This document shows, in pieces, positions 33,994 to 46,434 of a DNA stretch of 64,000 nucleotides. The notes under the pieces were generated by a model. It made no database searches and had not been told where the DNA came from. It was given only the letters and a program-made list of their open reading frames with translations. Position 1 is the first letter of the stretch; every line of letters begins with the position of its first letter. This DNA comes from Penicillium oxalicum (taxonomy: Eukaryota; Ascomycota; Eurotiomycetes; Eurotiales; Aspergillaceae), in the NCBI RefSeq assembly GCF_001723175.1, contig NC_064650.1, forward strand, positions 1,364,001-1,428,000. The letters run 5' to 3'. The translations under genes were made by a program, and so were the position numbers.

Positions 33994-34952
33994 ATGGATC
34001 GATTTCAGGTAGGCCGTCCAGGATCATTGACTTTTTCCACGACATGGAATCGATTGTACTGATCGCGCTGATCTAGTTTGGCGGTTCAGACGAGAGTGTC
34101 TCCGACTTCGACGAGGACCCTTCTGGTCTGCCTTTCCCCGAGCCGCTGTCTCGAACGTCCTTTTTGGCCCCTGATTTCGACCCGGCCGTCTTTCTCTCGT
34201 CCTTGAGGAATCGGCATCAAAGTCTCGAAGACCTCCGCCAGGAGCTCCGCAACCTGGAGCAAGTCTTGAACAAGGAGCTTCTGGACCTGGTCAATGAGAA
34301 TTACCAGGACTTCTTGTCACTCGGTACGGCATTACGCGGCGGGGAGGAAAAGATTGAGAGTGTTAAAGTCGGTTTGCTCTCCTTTCAACGAGATGCACAG
34401 GGTTTGCGAGATAAAGTCGACGCGCGTCGCCAGGAAATCGAGGGTCTGTTGAATGAGAAAAGGCTCCTTCGGGGACAGGCAGACATCGGCAAGGACCTCT
34501 TGGACTACGCCGACCGCGTTGAAGAATTAGAGCATCGACTCATGATCGCCGAAAAGGCCACCCCGGATGAGACGGGTTCCGCAGATGAGGATTCAGTGTC
34601 GGATTCTGACCCAGACCTATATGGTAGCGACAGCGACGATAGCGATGCGGAGAACGTGGCAGAAGGCGCTGCGCCCGTGTCATTAAAACGCCTCGAACGA
34701 CATGTGCAGGCGTACGTCTTTCTGGCCGCGATTGCCAAACGGGTGGGCCAACACCATGCATTTCTAGTTGCGCAGCAACCGCGAGTGTCCAAGATTAGGT
34801 CCACCATCTTGCTCGACTTGAAGACGGCATTGGAACGGGCTGGTCCCGCGGGGGAGACGCGAGATGCGCGAACCATGGCAGTTCTACGATTGTATGACTT
34901 GATGGGCGAGGATCTAAGCGCCATCGCCGCACTCAAAAATCTCAAGATTTAG
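33994..34952 (+). CDS. cog2: Conserved oligomeric Golgi complex subunit 2 (COG2), short fungal form
   Basis: Component of the COG tethering complex for retrograde intra-Golgi vesicle traffic. Exon 1 is only five codons (33994-34008, MDRFQ), intron 34009-34076, exon 2 34077-34952; 296 aa in total. The family start is visible: SFLAPDFDPAVFLSSLRNRH followed by LEDLRQELRNLEQVLNKELL and LVNENYQDFLSLGTALRGGE, the coiled-coil COG2 N-domain. A second helical part is interrupted by an acidic Asp/Ser/Glu insertion (about residues 155-180). The protein lacks the large C-terminal half of metazoan COG2 (738 aa), as is usual in fungi. Confidence 0.92.
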
Positions 34953-35154
34953 TTTGGTGCAGGCCGGGCGTCACTCGAGTCGTCCGACATGGAAAGTTGC
35001 GCATGGGAATCTCGCATAGCGCTGGCGTTTTTGGGGGGAAATTCTGGGAGCCTCGATTGGACAAGAAAATGATACCATGATACACCATGTCCTTTCCTAA
35101 TAAAACAAAATTCTGTACACGCCAAGTTCAAAGCAAAAGAGGGGGTGATATATT

Positions 35155-36214
35155 TTACACGCCGGTGAGGGCAGAGGTTTCCGGTGAGTTGTCGGTCCGG
35201 AACTCGCCATTCAAGCTGAATCCGGGACCGTTCGTAGAACTGAGAACCTGTTTCCAGTTAGCACGGACTGACATGCTCGGCAGGGACAGCAACCAAAGAC
35301 ACTTACCACTTCGTAGACCTGCTTATTCACACGGTCATTGAGCCCAGAAGCGTCCTTCTTGATCTGCTCAATGGTGGTGCGCAAGTTGTCACGCAGCTGC
35401 TCCGGGGAGAATCCCAGCTGGCCGATGGGCAGTCGAATGACAGCGTCACGCTCTCGGTAGACAGTACCTCCGCGCAGCATCTCCACACGCGAGGCCACAT
35501 CTTCCACCACGGTACCGGTCTTCGCACTGGGCATCAGGCCACGAGGACCCAAGATACGACCCAGAGCGGCCTTGTTGAGGGCTGGCAGACTGTCCGGGTG
35601 AGCCAGACACCGGTCGAATTCAATCTTGCCCGCCTTGACGGCCTCGAACACTTCATCTTCACCCACAAGGACGGCGCCGGCGGCCAGCGCATCCCTGGCT
35701 TGCTTGGACCCGGGGGGACAGATGACGCAGATGCGGGACTCGGTCTGGACGGCGTGCGGGAACCGGATCATGTTTCGAATAACCGGGCCATCCCGCCTCG
35801 TGCGCAGACGAATATGTACTTCGTATTTGGAGGTTGTAGGTTCGCGACCGACTTCAACAGCCCGGAGGTACCTGCGGCGGGAACGGTGTATGTTAGAAAC
35901 GGGTCCACGCTCCTCGCCCATTGACACAAGGCGATGTCTCGGGTTCCCTTCACCATCGTCGCTTACCGCATCGCGTCACAGAGAGCAAATTGCTCGACGT
36001 CCTTCAGGTTCTTCTGTTGGAATTCACGAGGACCTTTGCGGTCCGACTTGCTCTCCTTCTTCCCCTTGCCCTTGGCTTGCGGATTGCTCTTCGCACCACG
36101 TACTTGCTGGAATCCCGATAGGACCGAGCCGATTGATGTGTGCCGAGCACTCGGTCGGCATGATGAAAGAATCCCGCGTGTCGCAGAGGGCAGTACGGAG
36201 CCGTAGGACGACAT
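35155..36214 (-). CDS. mrpl1: Mitochondrial large-subunit ribosomal protein uL1m
   Basis: L1 protein of the mitoribosome, at the L1 stalk near the E site. Exons 36214-35967, 35871-35307 and 35247-35155 give 301 aa. The N-terminus (MSSYGSVLPSATRGILSSCR) is Arg/Ser-rich, a mitochondrial presequence; a Lys-rich linker KGKGKKESKSDRKG follows. The L1 fold shows VHIRLRTRRDGPVIRNMIRF, ICVICPPGSKQARDALAAGA, and the signature LGRILGPRGLMPSAKTGTVV. Splicing of the last intron gives the C-terminal end GPGFSLNGEFRTDNSPETSA. The open frame upstream of 36214 has no ATG. Divergent to gus1 with only 202 bp between starts, so they likely share a promoter; both serve translation. Confidence 0.94.
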
Positions 36215-36416
36215 AGCGAATGGACGTTGACAGATCGAGGCGTCGGAGTCGTCGATGGAGCCCCGATGCAATTATTGTTTTCTGCCGGACAAGCTCTCTC
36301 GGCGACGGAAGAATGTACCCCCGACTGCCGTGCGGCGATCATGACTGCCCCTCCAAAATATTCTGGGATGGTCGGATCGTCCACTTGTTGGTGCTTCACT
36401 CGTCACATAGCACATC

Positions 36417-38713
36417 ATGACTCAATTCGACTTGACTGTGGCCACCAAGGGCAGCCATGCTGCTCTGCTCCCTGTGGTCTTGATCGCAACCTCCGTCAAT
36501 GAGGCTCGTCCCTCTCCTGTGATCAACATCAAGCATGAGGATACCGCTGTCCTGGGTGAAGGTGATAAGGCGACTTTGCAGCTCTCGGCGGCTGGAAAGT
36601 CAGTCTTCGGCACCGTGCCTGCCATTGAGGAGCTGTGCAATCACTTCCCATTCCTGGTTGGTAAAGAGGCCGCAGTGGTAAGTGACGATCACTCTATTGA
36701 CCCCCTCCTTCGCCGCACGTATACCCGGTCTTCTCACCCCACGTTGACTCACGTGTGTCGACTGACATATTCTCTGTATCTACAGGAGAAGGAGTGGATC
36801 TCTCAGCTTGACGGTCTGAACACTCTCGATTTCAAGGCCCTCGACCCCGTTCTCCAGAAGCTCGACACCCACCTTCTCCTCCGCTCCTTCGTTGCTGGCT
36901 ATTCTCTCTCCACTGCCGACATTGCTTTGTGGGGCGCTCTTCGGGGTAACCGTGTGGCTGTCGCTGCGTTGAAGAAGGGTGCTCTGGTCAACCTGACCCG
37001 TTGGTACCGGTTCCTCGAGGAGCTGTGCCCTTGGACTGCTGCTGCCATCGAGGCACTGAACGCGGCTGCCAAGGAGTCCAAGGTTGCCAAATCCAAGGCC
37101 GGTGCCAACTATGACATCGCTCTGCTCAACACCGACAATGGCGTTGTCACTCGTTTCCCTCCTGAGCCCTCTGGTTATCTCCACATCGGTCACGCCAAGG
37201 CCGCTCTTCTCAACGACTATTTCGCTCATGAGAAGTATAACGGTACCCTGCTTCTTCGGTCAGTATCCCTCTCGACGCAATTGCTCCGAACGTTCTGCTG
37301 ACACAGCCTTCAAGATTCGATGACACCAATCCCTCAAACGAGAAGCAGGAGTTCCAGGACGCCATCGTTGAGGATCTCGCTCTCATGGGTATTAAGCCCA
37401 ACAAGGTCTCCTACACTTCGGACTACTTCGACCAGCTTTACGACTACTGTATTGAAATGATCAAGACCGGTCACGCCTACGCTGATGACACTGAGAAGGA
37501 GACCATGGCCGCTCAGCGTATGGACGGAATCCCTAGCGCGCGCCGTGATCTTCCCATCGAGGAGAGCTTGGCCCGATTCGAGGATATGAAGAACGGCACC
37601 GAAGAGGGCCTCCGTTGGTGCATTCGCGCTAAGATTTCTCCCGATGACAAGAACAAGGCTCTCCGTGACCCTGTCATCTACCGATGCAACCCTCACCCTC
37701 ACCACCGGACCGGAGCCAAGTGGAAGATCTACCCAACCTACGACTTTGCCTGCCCCGTTGTCGATTCTATGGAAGGTGTCACTCACGCTCTGCGTACAAT
37801 CGAGTATCGTGACCGTAACCCGCAGTACCAGTGGATGCTGGATGCTCTGAAGCTCCGCCACGTTCAAGTTTGGGACTTTGCCCGCATGAACTTCATCCGC
37901 ACTCTGCTGTCCAAGCGCAAGCTGACCAAGCTTGTCGAGAGCGGTGTTGTTTGGGGATGGGACGATCCTCGCTTCCCCACTATCCGTGGAATTCGCCGCC
38001 GTGGTATGACCATTCCCGCATTGCGCGAGTTCATCTTGAAGCAGGGCCCCTCCCGAACCATCACCCTGTTCGATTGGGCACTCATCTGGGCTACCAACAA
38101 GAAGTACATTGATCCCGTTGCTCCTCGTCACACCGCTATCGTGAACAAGGACGCGGTCAAGACTACTATTACCAATGCCCCTGCAACCTTCACCGAAGAG
38201 AAGCCGCGCCACGCGAAGAACGCCGCCGTGGGTATGAAGACAGTCACCTTCGCTCCCAACGTGCTTATGGAGCAAGTCGACGCCAAGTCCTTCAAGCAAG
38301 ATGAGGAGATCACCCTGATGAACTGGGGTAACGCCTTTGTCCGCAAGATCACCGCCGACACCAATGGCACCATTACTCACCTTGAGCTCGAACTGAACCC
38401 TCAGGGCGATGTCAAGAAGACCGAGAAGAAGGTGACCTGGCTGGCTGAGGGTCCCGAACTTGTGCCTGTGGAGCTTGTCGACTTCGACTATCTCCTCAAG
38501 AAGGACTCTTTGAGTGAGGATGACATTCTTGAAGATGTCCTCAACTATGACACCGAGTTCCGTGAGCCTGCTCTGGCTGATAGCAACGTTGCCCAGTTCA
38601 AGGAGGGTGATATTATGCAGTTCGACCGCAAGGGCTTCTACCGTGTGGATCGTGCCTACAGCCCCGGCTCCCCCGCTGTGTTCTTCAACATTCCTACCGG
38701 CAAGGCTAAATAA
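36417..38713 (+). CDS. gus1: Cytosolic glutamyl-tRNA synthetase
   Basis: Class I aminoacyl-tRNA synthetase charging tRNA-Glu. Exons 36417-36677, 36786-37258 and 37315-38713 give 710 aa. The N-terminal 190 residues form the GST-like domain found in eukaryotic GluRS, used for complex formation with Arc1-type cofactors. The catalytic domain has [20 protein letters not shown] with the HIGH motif at about residues 220-223, [14 protein letters not shown] recreated across intron 2, [20 protein letters not shown] and the KMSKS-equivalent [31 protein letters not shown] and the beta-barrel anticodon-binding region complete it. Length is close to yeast Gus1 (708 aa). Introns carry GTAAGT and GTCAGT donors. 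Confidence 0.97.
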
Positions 38714-39201
38714 ATGAGCTTGGAATCGTGTAAATATGGATGAACATCTACGTGTTATGAACTTGATGTGACCAAACAGTCTCACTTCAAAAATATTACT
38801 TCCGTCTGAGAATGTTACTTCACCTTCTTCTCCGTGCTTTTCACCCTTGTCTGGTGCACGGGGTTAAGGGCAAGTACTTTATTAGAAGATGTCAGAGTAA
38901 CGCTGACCGAGACAGGTGACATCTTGCTTGGCCCTAGTATTACACTGAGAGCGGATCGCTTCTTGGTATGGAAAACGGAAACTATCTATCGGAAAGAAAA
39001 AAGTGACGACATACGAACATTTCGCATATTCCAACGTGGCCGACATCAAGCAAGAAAGGAAAATATCAGCCTCCTGCAGAACCAGGAATGGAAACATCAG
39101 GGGCCAAAATTTAGAGAAGGCCTGAGCCAATTGTCCAGCCGGGTCTATCACTCAAATAGGCACCAGCATATGGGCTCGTTGTAATTCCACTTAGCCGTAC
39201 C
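38714..39201. other. Convergent 3' region gus1 / H+-ATPase
   Basis: 488 bp between the stop codons of convergent genes. No coding signal. Confidence 0.45.
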
Positions 39202-42200
39202 TTACTCCATCTCCTCTTCTTCCTTGCTGGCAGACAAGAAGAACCGACCTTTCGGCTTCCCTGGCTCTTCATACTCAATGGTAAGTCGAGCGAGGTGGCC
39301 AAGAACGTTTTCGACCTTGATATCGCCCTTGCTGCGTTTCGCGCGACCCAGATTATCCAGCCAGGTGATCTTGTTGAGGATGAAATATACCAGTGCGATA
39401 ACGATCTCGACGCCAAGCGAGTAGCCCCAAATGCGCACCACGGTCACGATATCAGTCCATCCATCCTTGGTCTCGATGAAGCTTTCGCGGGGATCGGTGA
39501 TCATATTCTCGTTTGTGAACCAGCCAAATAGACAAAAGACAGTGGCCAAGATGTCTACGCCCAGAATTGCAGATACCAATTGAATGGATGGCCAGGTGTC
39601 GATCCCGCGAGTCACGAATATCAGCCAGTTCTCCGTCAAGGCGACTTGCAGGAAGACAACCTCCTGGATGGAGCCCCAGTTCTGAATCACTCCGCCGGAT
39701 GGGAGGAACATTGAGGCGCGAACGACCCAGGTGCCCATAGCAAGCAACACGCCGAGAAGCACAGAGATGACCCAAATTTTAGGGAGTTGCCATTCTACGG
39801 GGCGTAATTCGAACGAGGCGTGATCATAGGCAACTGCAACTGTTGCCAGGTCTGCAAATAATGCCAGAAAAACGACCAATTCGACGCGAATGCTCTCATT
39901 CAGGATAATCATCGCAGTCACGAGGTAGATTTCCAGGTGCAAGCAGAGGGCAATCCGATACTGGATATAGGCCTTCATCCGGTGGAAGATCTGGCGGGCA
40001 ACTTTGATTGAGTCGATAATTGTCGATAGACCAGGCTCCAAAAACACAATATCCGAGGCAGACTGAGCGGCCTCTGAAGCTCCTTCAACTGCAATTCCAC
40101 AATCAGCTTTCTTCAGCGAGGGCGCGTCATTTACACCATCACCGGTCATCGCAGTCAGATGGCCACGTTCCTGAAGCAATTGAACAACCTGGTATTTGTG
40201 CTCTGGAAACACTTCTGCAAAGCCATCTGCTTTTTCCACTAAGTCTCCAGCCATCACACCACTCAGGCCTCCATGAATAAGCTTGTCAGAATTGTAGACT
40301 TTGGTCCCGAGGTTCAACATCTTGCAAGTTTCCTTGGCGATAGCAATCGCATCACCAGTGAGCATCTTAACGCTGATTCCAAGGTTCTGGGCTTCGCTGA
40401 TGGTTTGCGCCGTGTCCTCTCGTGGCGGGTCAAACATAGGCAGCATACCCAGTAGAGCCCAGTCTTCCCCTTCTTTCTGAACAGCCACGCCCAAAGAGCG
40501 GAAGCCACGGTGAGCGAATTCCTGTGCTTTAGCCTTGTACACATTTGCCAGTTCTTTGGGGCATTTTGTGAGCTGGAGCACTGCTTTTGGAGCTCCCTTG
40601 GTACATGTGTATCGAATCCCCTCACAGGTTGCAACTGTCACAATTCTCTTCGATACAGGATCGAATGGGGTGAATTTCTCTGTTTTCCATCCCCGTCGAA
40701 GAATGTCTCTGGCTTTGGGATACTGACGAAGACTCAGAATGGTGACCTTGTCGATTGGATCGAGAAACTCCACGTTGTGCGAGGATGCAAGGGCAGCAAC
40801 CGCGAACATCCAATCAACATCGACACCCTCGGCTACGAACGGCTCTCGAATACTCAATTTGTTCGCGGTCAATGTGCCGGTCTTATCGGAACAGAGGATA
40901 TCGACTCCCTAAAAGGCATTAGCTTTCGATCACAGTGCAAGATATCAGAGCGAATTTCGAGTTCAACTCACAGCAAGAGACTCAATTGCTGTCAGCTTCT
41001 GTACAATGGCTTTCTTTTTAGCAAGGTATGCAGCTCCCACGGCCATTGTAGTGGTGGTGACGACAGGAAGACCGACAGGGACACCAATGATCAGCAAAGA
41101 CAGCGTGTAGTGGAGCAAGGTCTGCTCGCCTGGAGAGGCGATGGGAATGTTTCGATAGAACCCACCAATCCAAGCAGCCAGGATCCAGGCCATGACAAGG
41201 ATGAGAAGAGCTGTTCCGATGTTGTCCATGACGATTTCGAAATGCCCTGCTCCCTTGGCAGACTGGACCATGCTTGCAGTCCGGCCAACGAAGGAGGTCT
41301 TTGCACCAGTCTGCACCACCGCATATGCCTTGCCTCGCTTGCATCCAGTTGTGTAGAAGATTTTGTCGCCCATGTACCGATCAACCGCGAGAGATTCACC
41401 GGTGATGGCAGAGTGGTCACAGGCGAGGATAGGATACCCCCGCTTTCGGGGACGGTGCTGCTGTGGCTCGTCAGAGCTCCCATCCTCCGTCGGCCCCTGG
41501 TCTTCCTTGGCATTTTCGTCTGCATTTTCTTTCTTGGACTCATCGTCAGTGTCTTCGGAATCAGACCCACCATTGAGAATACCCTGTTCATGAAGTTGGC
41601 AGAATTCCTCCCAGCCATTGGAATCACTGTAGTCACAGATGACTTTGGCATCTGCTGGAACCACCTGACCTTCTCCGACGACGATCTGTGAGAGACATCA
41701 GATATCTTTTATTCTAGAAACAATTTGCGGTCTTGTTGAAACAACGTACCACATCCCCCGGGACCAATTCACGGGCCAAGATTTCTTGTTGAGAGTTGTC
41801 TCGAACGACAATCGCACGCATGGCAATATCGCCTTTCAAGCTAGCGACCACATCGGCAGCTTGCTTTTCTTGATACCAGCCAACAGAGGCATTCAGACAA
41901 AGAATGCCAATGATCACACCAAAGTCAACCCAATCCTCCAGACCAGCAGCCAGCAACGCAGCGAGTTCCATGACTGTCCTGACATTTAGCCAGCTTTCCA
42001 TTCATTAGACCCCACCCCCAAGATATGGAACAGCTTACCGTAGAGAATGGGTCCACGGAAATAAGACAGGACCTTTGCAATGGGATTTTCCTTCTCCGAG
42101 ACCAGTTCATTCCAGCCCGAGCGATGACGGCGTTGGTGCACCGTTTCAGTCGAGAGACCCTCGCGAATATTTGTAATAAGCCATTCTTCGGGATATTGGC

Positions 42201-42459
42201 CAGCTTGGTCATCGACGTCTTTGACTCGGATCTTGCGTTTTTCCCATGGGGCATACCAGATACGCCGCTCCTCCACCTTGTCAGTCTCTGGCTGTGCAGC
42301 TCCGGCTTCACGGTAGGTCGAGACAAATTTCACAAGTTTGCCGTATTCATCTAGAGTGGCTGCATCATCTCTCAGCGAGGCTTTCGAGATACGAGAGCTC
42401 CGCCGAGTTTCGCCGTGCTCGGTATCACCGTGATCTGAAATCCTGGTGAATGAAGCCAT
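39202..42459 (-). CDS. P-type plasma-membrane H+-ATPase, divergent paralogue (P3A/PMA family)
   Basis: ATP-driven proton pump. Exons 42459-42039, 41973-41750, 41685-40972 and 40908-39202 give 1021 aa, longer than yeast Pma1 (918 aa). P-type signatures: HSAITGESLAVDRYMGDKIF in the A domain, phosphorylation motif CSDKTGTLT with Asp461, KGAPKAVL, MLTGDAIAIAKETC and MTGDGVNDAPSLKKADCGIA. Membrane segments include VMELAALLAAGLEDWVDFGV, LLIIGVPVGLPVVTTTTMAV and the M5-M6 part YRIALCLHLEIYLVTAMIIL. An insertion of about 45 residues, mostly Asp/Glu/Ser/Lys (41575-41440), interrupts the A domain between QLHEQGILNG and RKRGYPILACDH. The N-terminus is extended and basic. The pattern suggests a PmaB-like paralogue, not the housekeeping pump; this is inference. 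Its neighbours give no further clue. Confidence 0.9.
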
Positions 42460-44502
42460 AATGCGAGAAAGATTGATGTTGGTGCGTCAATCCAATGAGT
42501 GCCTCTTCTGTGATAAAAGGGTAGAATGATGATAACAGGTCTAGTGATGATAGAAATGCGAGTTGAAGAGAATGAGGGATAGATGAAGAATATGAAGCGA
42601 GCGAAGCGAGTGAGGAGAGTGAGATGAAGTCACGGGGAACTGGAAAGTAAGTGATTGCGCACGAGAGCCTTCGATGACCCGACAGAGTTTCTGGGTTCCA
42701 CGTGAATCTGTTGGCAGATTTGTCGATGAAAGCAAACGTGGGTAAGCTGTCGATTTTGGGATTCAAGATCAGGTGAAGTAGAAGTTTCTCAGAGATGGCA
42801 GAAAGGGGGATGATTCCTCTGGGCCCAGCGTTACTTGAACACCCTCGTATATTTCTTGTCTCTCGGTAGTTTGAAAGCTGATCATACTGACGTTGATGAT
42901 GCTGTAGGAAGTATACATAAATACTCAAAAGATCAACAAGGGCTCGAGAGAACACTCGAGGGATTTCCGCCCGAAAGCCACAATAGATTCACAACAAAGC
43001 AGGTACGGTCTCTAATTGGGGAGAACCAACTATACTCTAAAGTTGAAGATCGCCGCTTCCAGAGTGAGGGATCCTTGATGAAGTGACTTTTCAGAACATC
43101 CCACTCCGTCCATTAATTGAGGATTGGATTGTGAATAAGGACTACCTCGCACAAAGGGACCATACTAAGCAGTGGGCGTATGCTTACATTTTTCTTTTGC
43201 TTGACGAGACATATCATGGTAGGCCTATATGACACACAGAATATAGAGACCTGTGAAGGTTGAGGCCAAACATGACAACCTCTGGCTCTGAAAAAGGTCG
43301 CCTATCTACTCATACGGAATTTTGGACGGCAAGTCACTACTTAGGTAACCCCCCGCTCTCCATTAGTTATACGATTCCTAGGTCCAATTCTGCATCGTCC
43401 AGCACTGTTCCAAGTCATCGTCAGGTTATCTCACCTATTAAGCTCGACTTGAATAACTGTTCCACTTGTTTCTACTAGAGACTAAGTAGCACCAAAAACA
43501 GCTGTCCTCTATAACTGTCCCAAACTAGGCCTTTCTCTATCGGACCTAGTCGAATTGAGCGTCGATAAGCTATCCATAGCTTGATCGTCAAAGTCCAAAT
43601 ATTGACACTCGATTGATGAATCCTAACCCTTTTCCTTGTGGTAAAGTCTCCAACGTGCCCACTGACAACTGAGAACTGGATTTTTTTTGGTTCAATCTCA
43701 TGGACAGAGAGAAACAAGAATTCGAGAAGGCAGGCCTTATGCCCCAGTCTTTGATATAGGAGCAACTTTTCAGAAAGAAAGCTTATGTACATGACTGAGT
43801 GTACTGTGTATTGGGCCGAAGAAAATAAAATTTACCGGCTCCAATGTCATACATGCCAATGTTCGGTAAGTGCCGACAGCACTCCTCTTGGGACATGGTG
43901 TCACCTTTGCACGTAGACTCGATCCTCCAGAATCTGGGTATGATTCTTGATCGTCCCGTGGCGTCTGCGCTTGGCTCCGCAATGTGTGTGGGTCGTACCG
44001 AGCCGATGTCCGGAGGGATTGAGACGTCGATCGGGCTCTTGGTCTTGGCTACTTTCCTATTTCCTCTCGTTGAGTCATCTAGAAGGCCGATCAGTCATCG
44101 GGCGGATGGCTGCTGTGACCGACGGCTTGAGAGCAATATGATTGTGGTGCAGCGTGAGTAGCTTCGAACCATTCAGTGCAAGGCAAATATCAAGAAACAG
44201 GTCGAGAGTGACATGACATTTTGACTGACATTAAAATTATGGAGGGTATTAGGAAACTATAATCTATATCACAGCCAATCGGGAGATGTCGGCAAGTGGT
44301 GACAACGACACACGACCAGGTGGAAGTCCTTCGAGGAGACCTATCAAAGGTCGATCATAGTTTCATTGCTTCAGAACAGAGGCATTCATCACAATCAATC
44401 AGGTCTGAAATCTGTATGGCATGAAATACCACACCCTGGCTCTCCAGACCACAGTGGAGCTTTCTCTGACATTGCTGAGCCGAGAAGCCGCCAAATCTCC
44501 AT
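42460..44502. other. Gene-free stretch of about 2 kb between chitinase and H+-ATPase
   Basis: Should contain the ATPase promoter (right-to-left reading) and the chitinase 3' flank. No open frame shows codon bias or a recognisable family. Base composition is more AT-rich than the flanking genes. No transposon termini seen. Confidence 0.45.
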
Positions 44503-46434
44503 TCAGTGCAAGGCTGCCATGCGGCGGGCGCGCCGAAGGACGCTTCCCTTCCTGAGACTGGTTTTCAAGCCCGATGCGATGGTATTGGCTTGCCGCAACC
44601 CGTGTAAGAGACCAAGAAGATCCTGGCCCACAAGGTTGAGCGGACCCTTGCTGAGCAAGTCCTCGCCACTCTCCTTGCCATCACTGTTAGTACTCTGGTC
44701 AGAGGTGGTGGGGTCGGAGCCATTCGCCGGGGCATTGGCGTCGTCCGCGCCGTTGGCAGGCTTATTCTGGTCAATCATGGTCGCGGATGAGGAGGAGGTA
44801 GAAGTCACCATCGTGGTCGCAGTCGCCTTCTTCGTCGTAGAAGTCTTGGTGGACATACTCGTCGAGGTCGACATGAGGGGTGCGGGTGCCTCGGTGGTGT
44901 TGGGTGCAGCCGTGGCCGTGGGAGCGGCTTCCGGTTTGGCGGTGCCGGTTGCGATATCTGCGGGCGCGTCGGACTTGGAGGTCGTCGTGGATAAAGTAAT
45001 AACGGGAGCGGCGGTGTTGGATGCCGAATCAGGACCATTGGACGATGAGGCAGACCCAGAGGATGAGGAAGACGAGGACGCCGAGTCGAGTGTATTGGAA
45101 GATTGCGATGTCTCCGAGGGGTTAGTGGACGAAGGTGCAGACGTCGCGGCCGACGCCGCGCTGGACGACGACGACGAACCGGAATCAGGACCACCAAGCG
45201 CCTTGCGCACACTTTCAATAAACCCGGTATTCGCATAGCCCTGGGTCACATCCCACATCATGACCCCACCGAAGCTTTCGAACTTTTTCGTGTACTCGAT
45301 GATCTCGGCGAGTTTCGCGGCGGGGACGTAACCGGTACTGGCTGCAGTGGTGTCGGCAGGAACCCCGAGCAAGACTTTCACCTTTTTATTTTGCGAAACA
45401 GTCTTGGCCCAGTTGTCCCATGTCTCGAAGTTGTACTGCGAACTTGATGCATCGGCATTGAAGTTGTTGACACCGCAGTAGTTGTTGTAGAACTGAACAA
45501 AGATGGCGTCGACCGAGACGGGCCCGTTGAGAATGTCTTTGTCTGCCTGGTCAGGGTAAGGGCATTGGGGGGCAGCCGTCAAGAAGTATTGTCTGCTGGT
45601 ATCCTGATCCATCAGGGTGCGCAACTCATTGGCAAATGTCGCCATATGTGTGACGGGGGACTCAAAGTCAAAATCGAACCCATCCAGCGTGGCGTTGCCA
45701 AATGGCCGGAGAGCGTTGGAATTTGCTTGAGCCGGGCCAAAGGTCTCCCACATCAACTTGGCGCCAGCCTTTGCATCCTCTTCTGACTTGAAGCCCCCTT
45801 CACTGTATGTTGCGCCACCGATGGAGAGCAGAATCGTCTTGCCCTTGCTTTGGCAAGCCTCGATATCGTCTCTGAGGAAGGGGGAAATGTTAGGTTTGCT
45901 TCAAGGGCCCTCTGATCCATCTGACTCACCCAATCTTCGGACAGTTCTTCAATTGAGTCCCGGGAAAGACATCACAATCCTGGCTGGTGACCGAGAAATC
46001 AACCTGCGGAGCGCCGCCAGGGCCGTTGATCATCATATCGAATGCAATTGGAATCACCTAACAGTCTGTCAGTCGATTTGCATTCAGAACGCTTGTCCAG
46101 CTTGCGTCTCACATCGATATCCTCATCTGATCATTTCGACAGGGTTAGTTCACGGACGACTGCACGGCTCCTGATTCAGCACGACTCACTATCACAGTAA
46201 TAGTTCAGCGCTTGTTGGACTTGACCACCGTTACCTTGCAAGGAATTTTGACCTGTCAGGGAGACCATCCGTTAGCTCTGGCACTTCTCTAGCAATGGAA
46301 ATATTTTCTATCATAACCTTACCCCAGTAGATGACGATATTTTTGGCGGAATTAAGATCAAGTTTTGCATGCACGGATCCCAGACTGGCCAGCAGAACTG
46401 ATCCTACCAGATACTCCCCACGCCCACGCATCAT
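44503..46434 (-). CDS. Secreted class III chitinase (GH18) with Ser/Thr-rich C-terminal region
   Basis: Endochitinase acting on cell-wall or external chitin. Five exons: 46434-46323, 46252-46190, 46126-46113, 46057-45930 and 45871-44503 (561 aa). The first 24 residues, MMRGRGEYLVGSVLLASLGS plus VHA, are a signal peptide. GH18 features: KNIVIYWGQNSLQGNGGQVQ (beta-1), DVIPIAFDMMINGPGG (beta-2), TILLSIGG (SxGG motif, about 118-125) and DGFDFDFE at 169-176 with Glu176 as proton donor; GGVMMWDVTQGYANTGF closes the barrel near residue 310. The remaining 250 residues are Ser/Thr/Ala-rich and probably O-mannosylated. There is no hydrophobic GPI-attachment tail; the end is basic, KGSVLRRARRMAALH. Exon 3 is a 14-nt micro-exon needed to connect YYCD to NEDIDVIP. 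Confidence 0.92.

Noticed and set aside
37334..38785. 483-codon minus-strand open frame opposite gus1
   Set aside because: It is the mirror frame of a highly codon-biased gene (C-ending codons keep the antisense frame open); no family resemblance and no splice structure.
43844..44161. Possible gene remnant in the gap between chitinase and H+-ATPase
   Set aside because: Short frame without bias, homology or splice sites.
44366..45238. 290-codon plus-strand frame opposite the chitinase Ser/Thr tail
   Set aside because: Low-complexity antisense of the Ser/Thr-rich region; the minus strand carries the clear GH18 gene.
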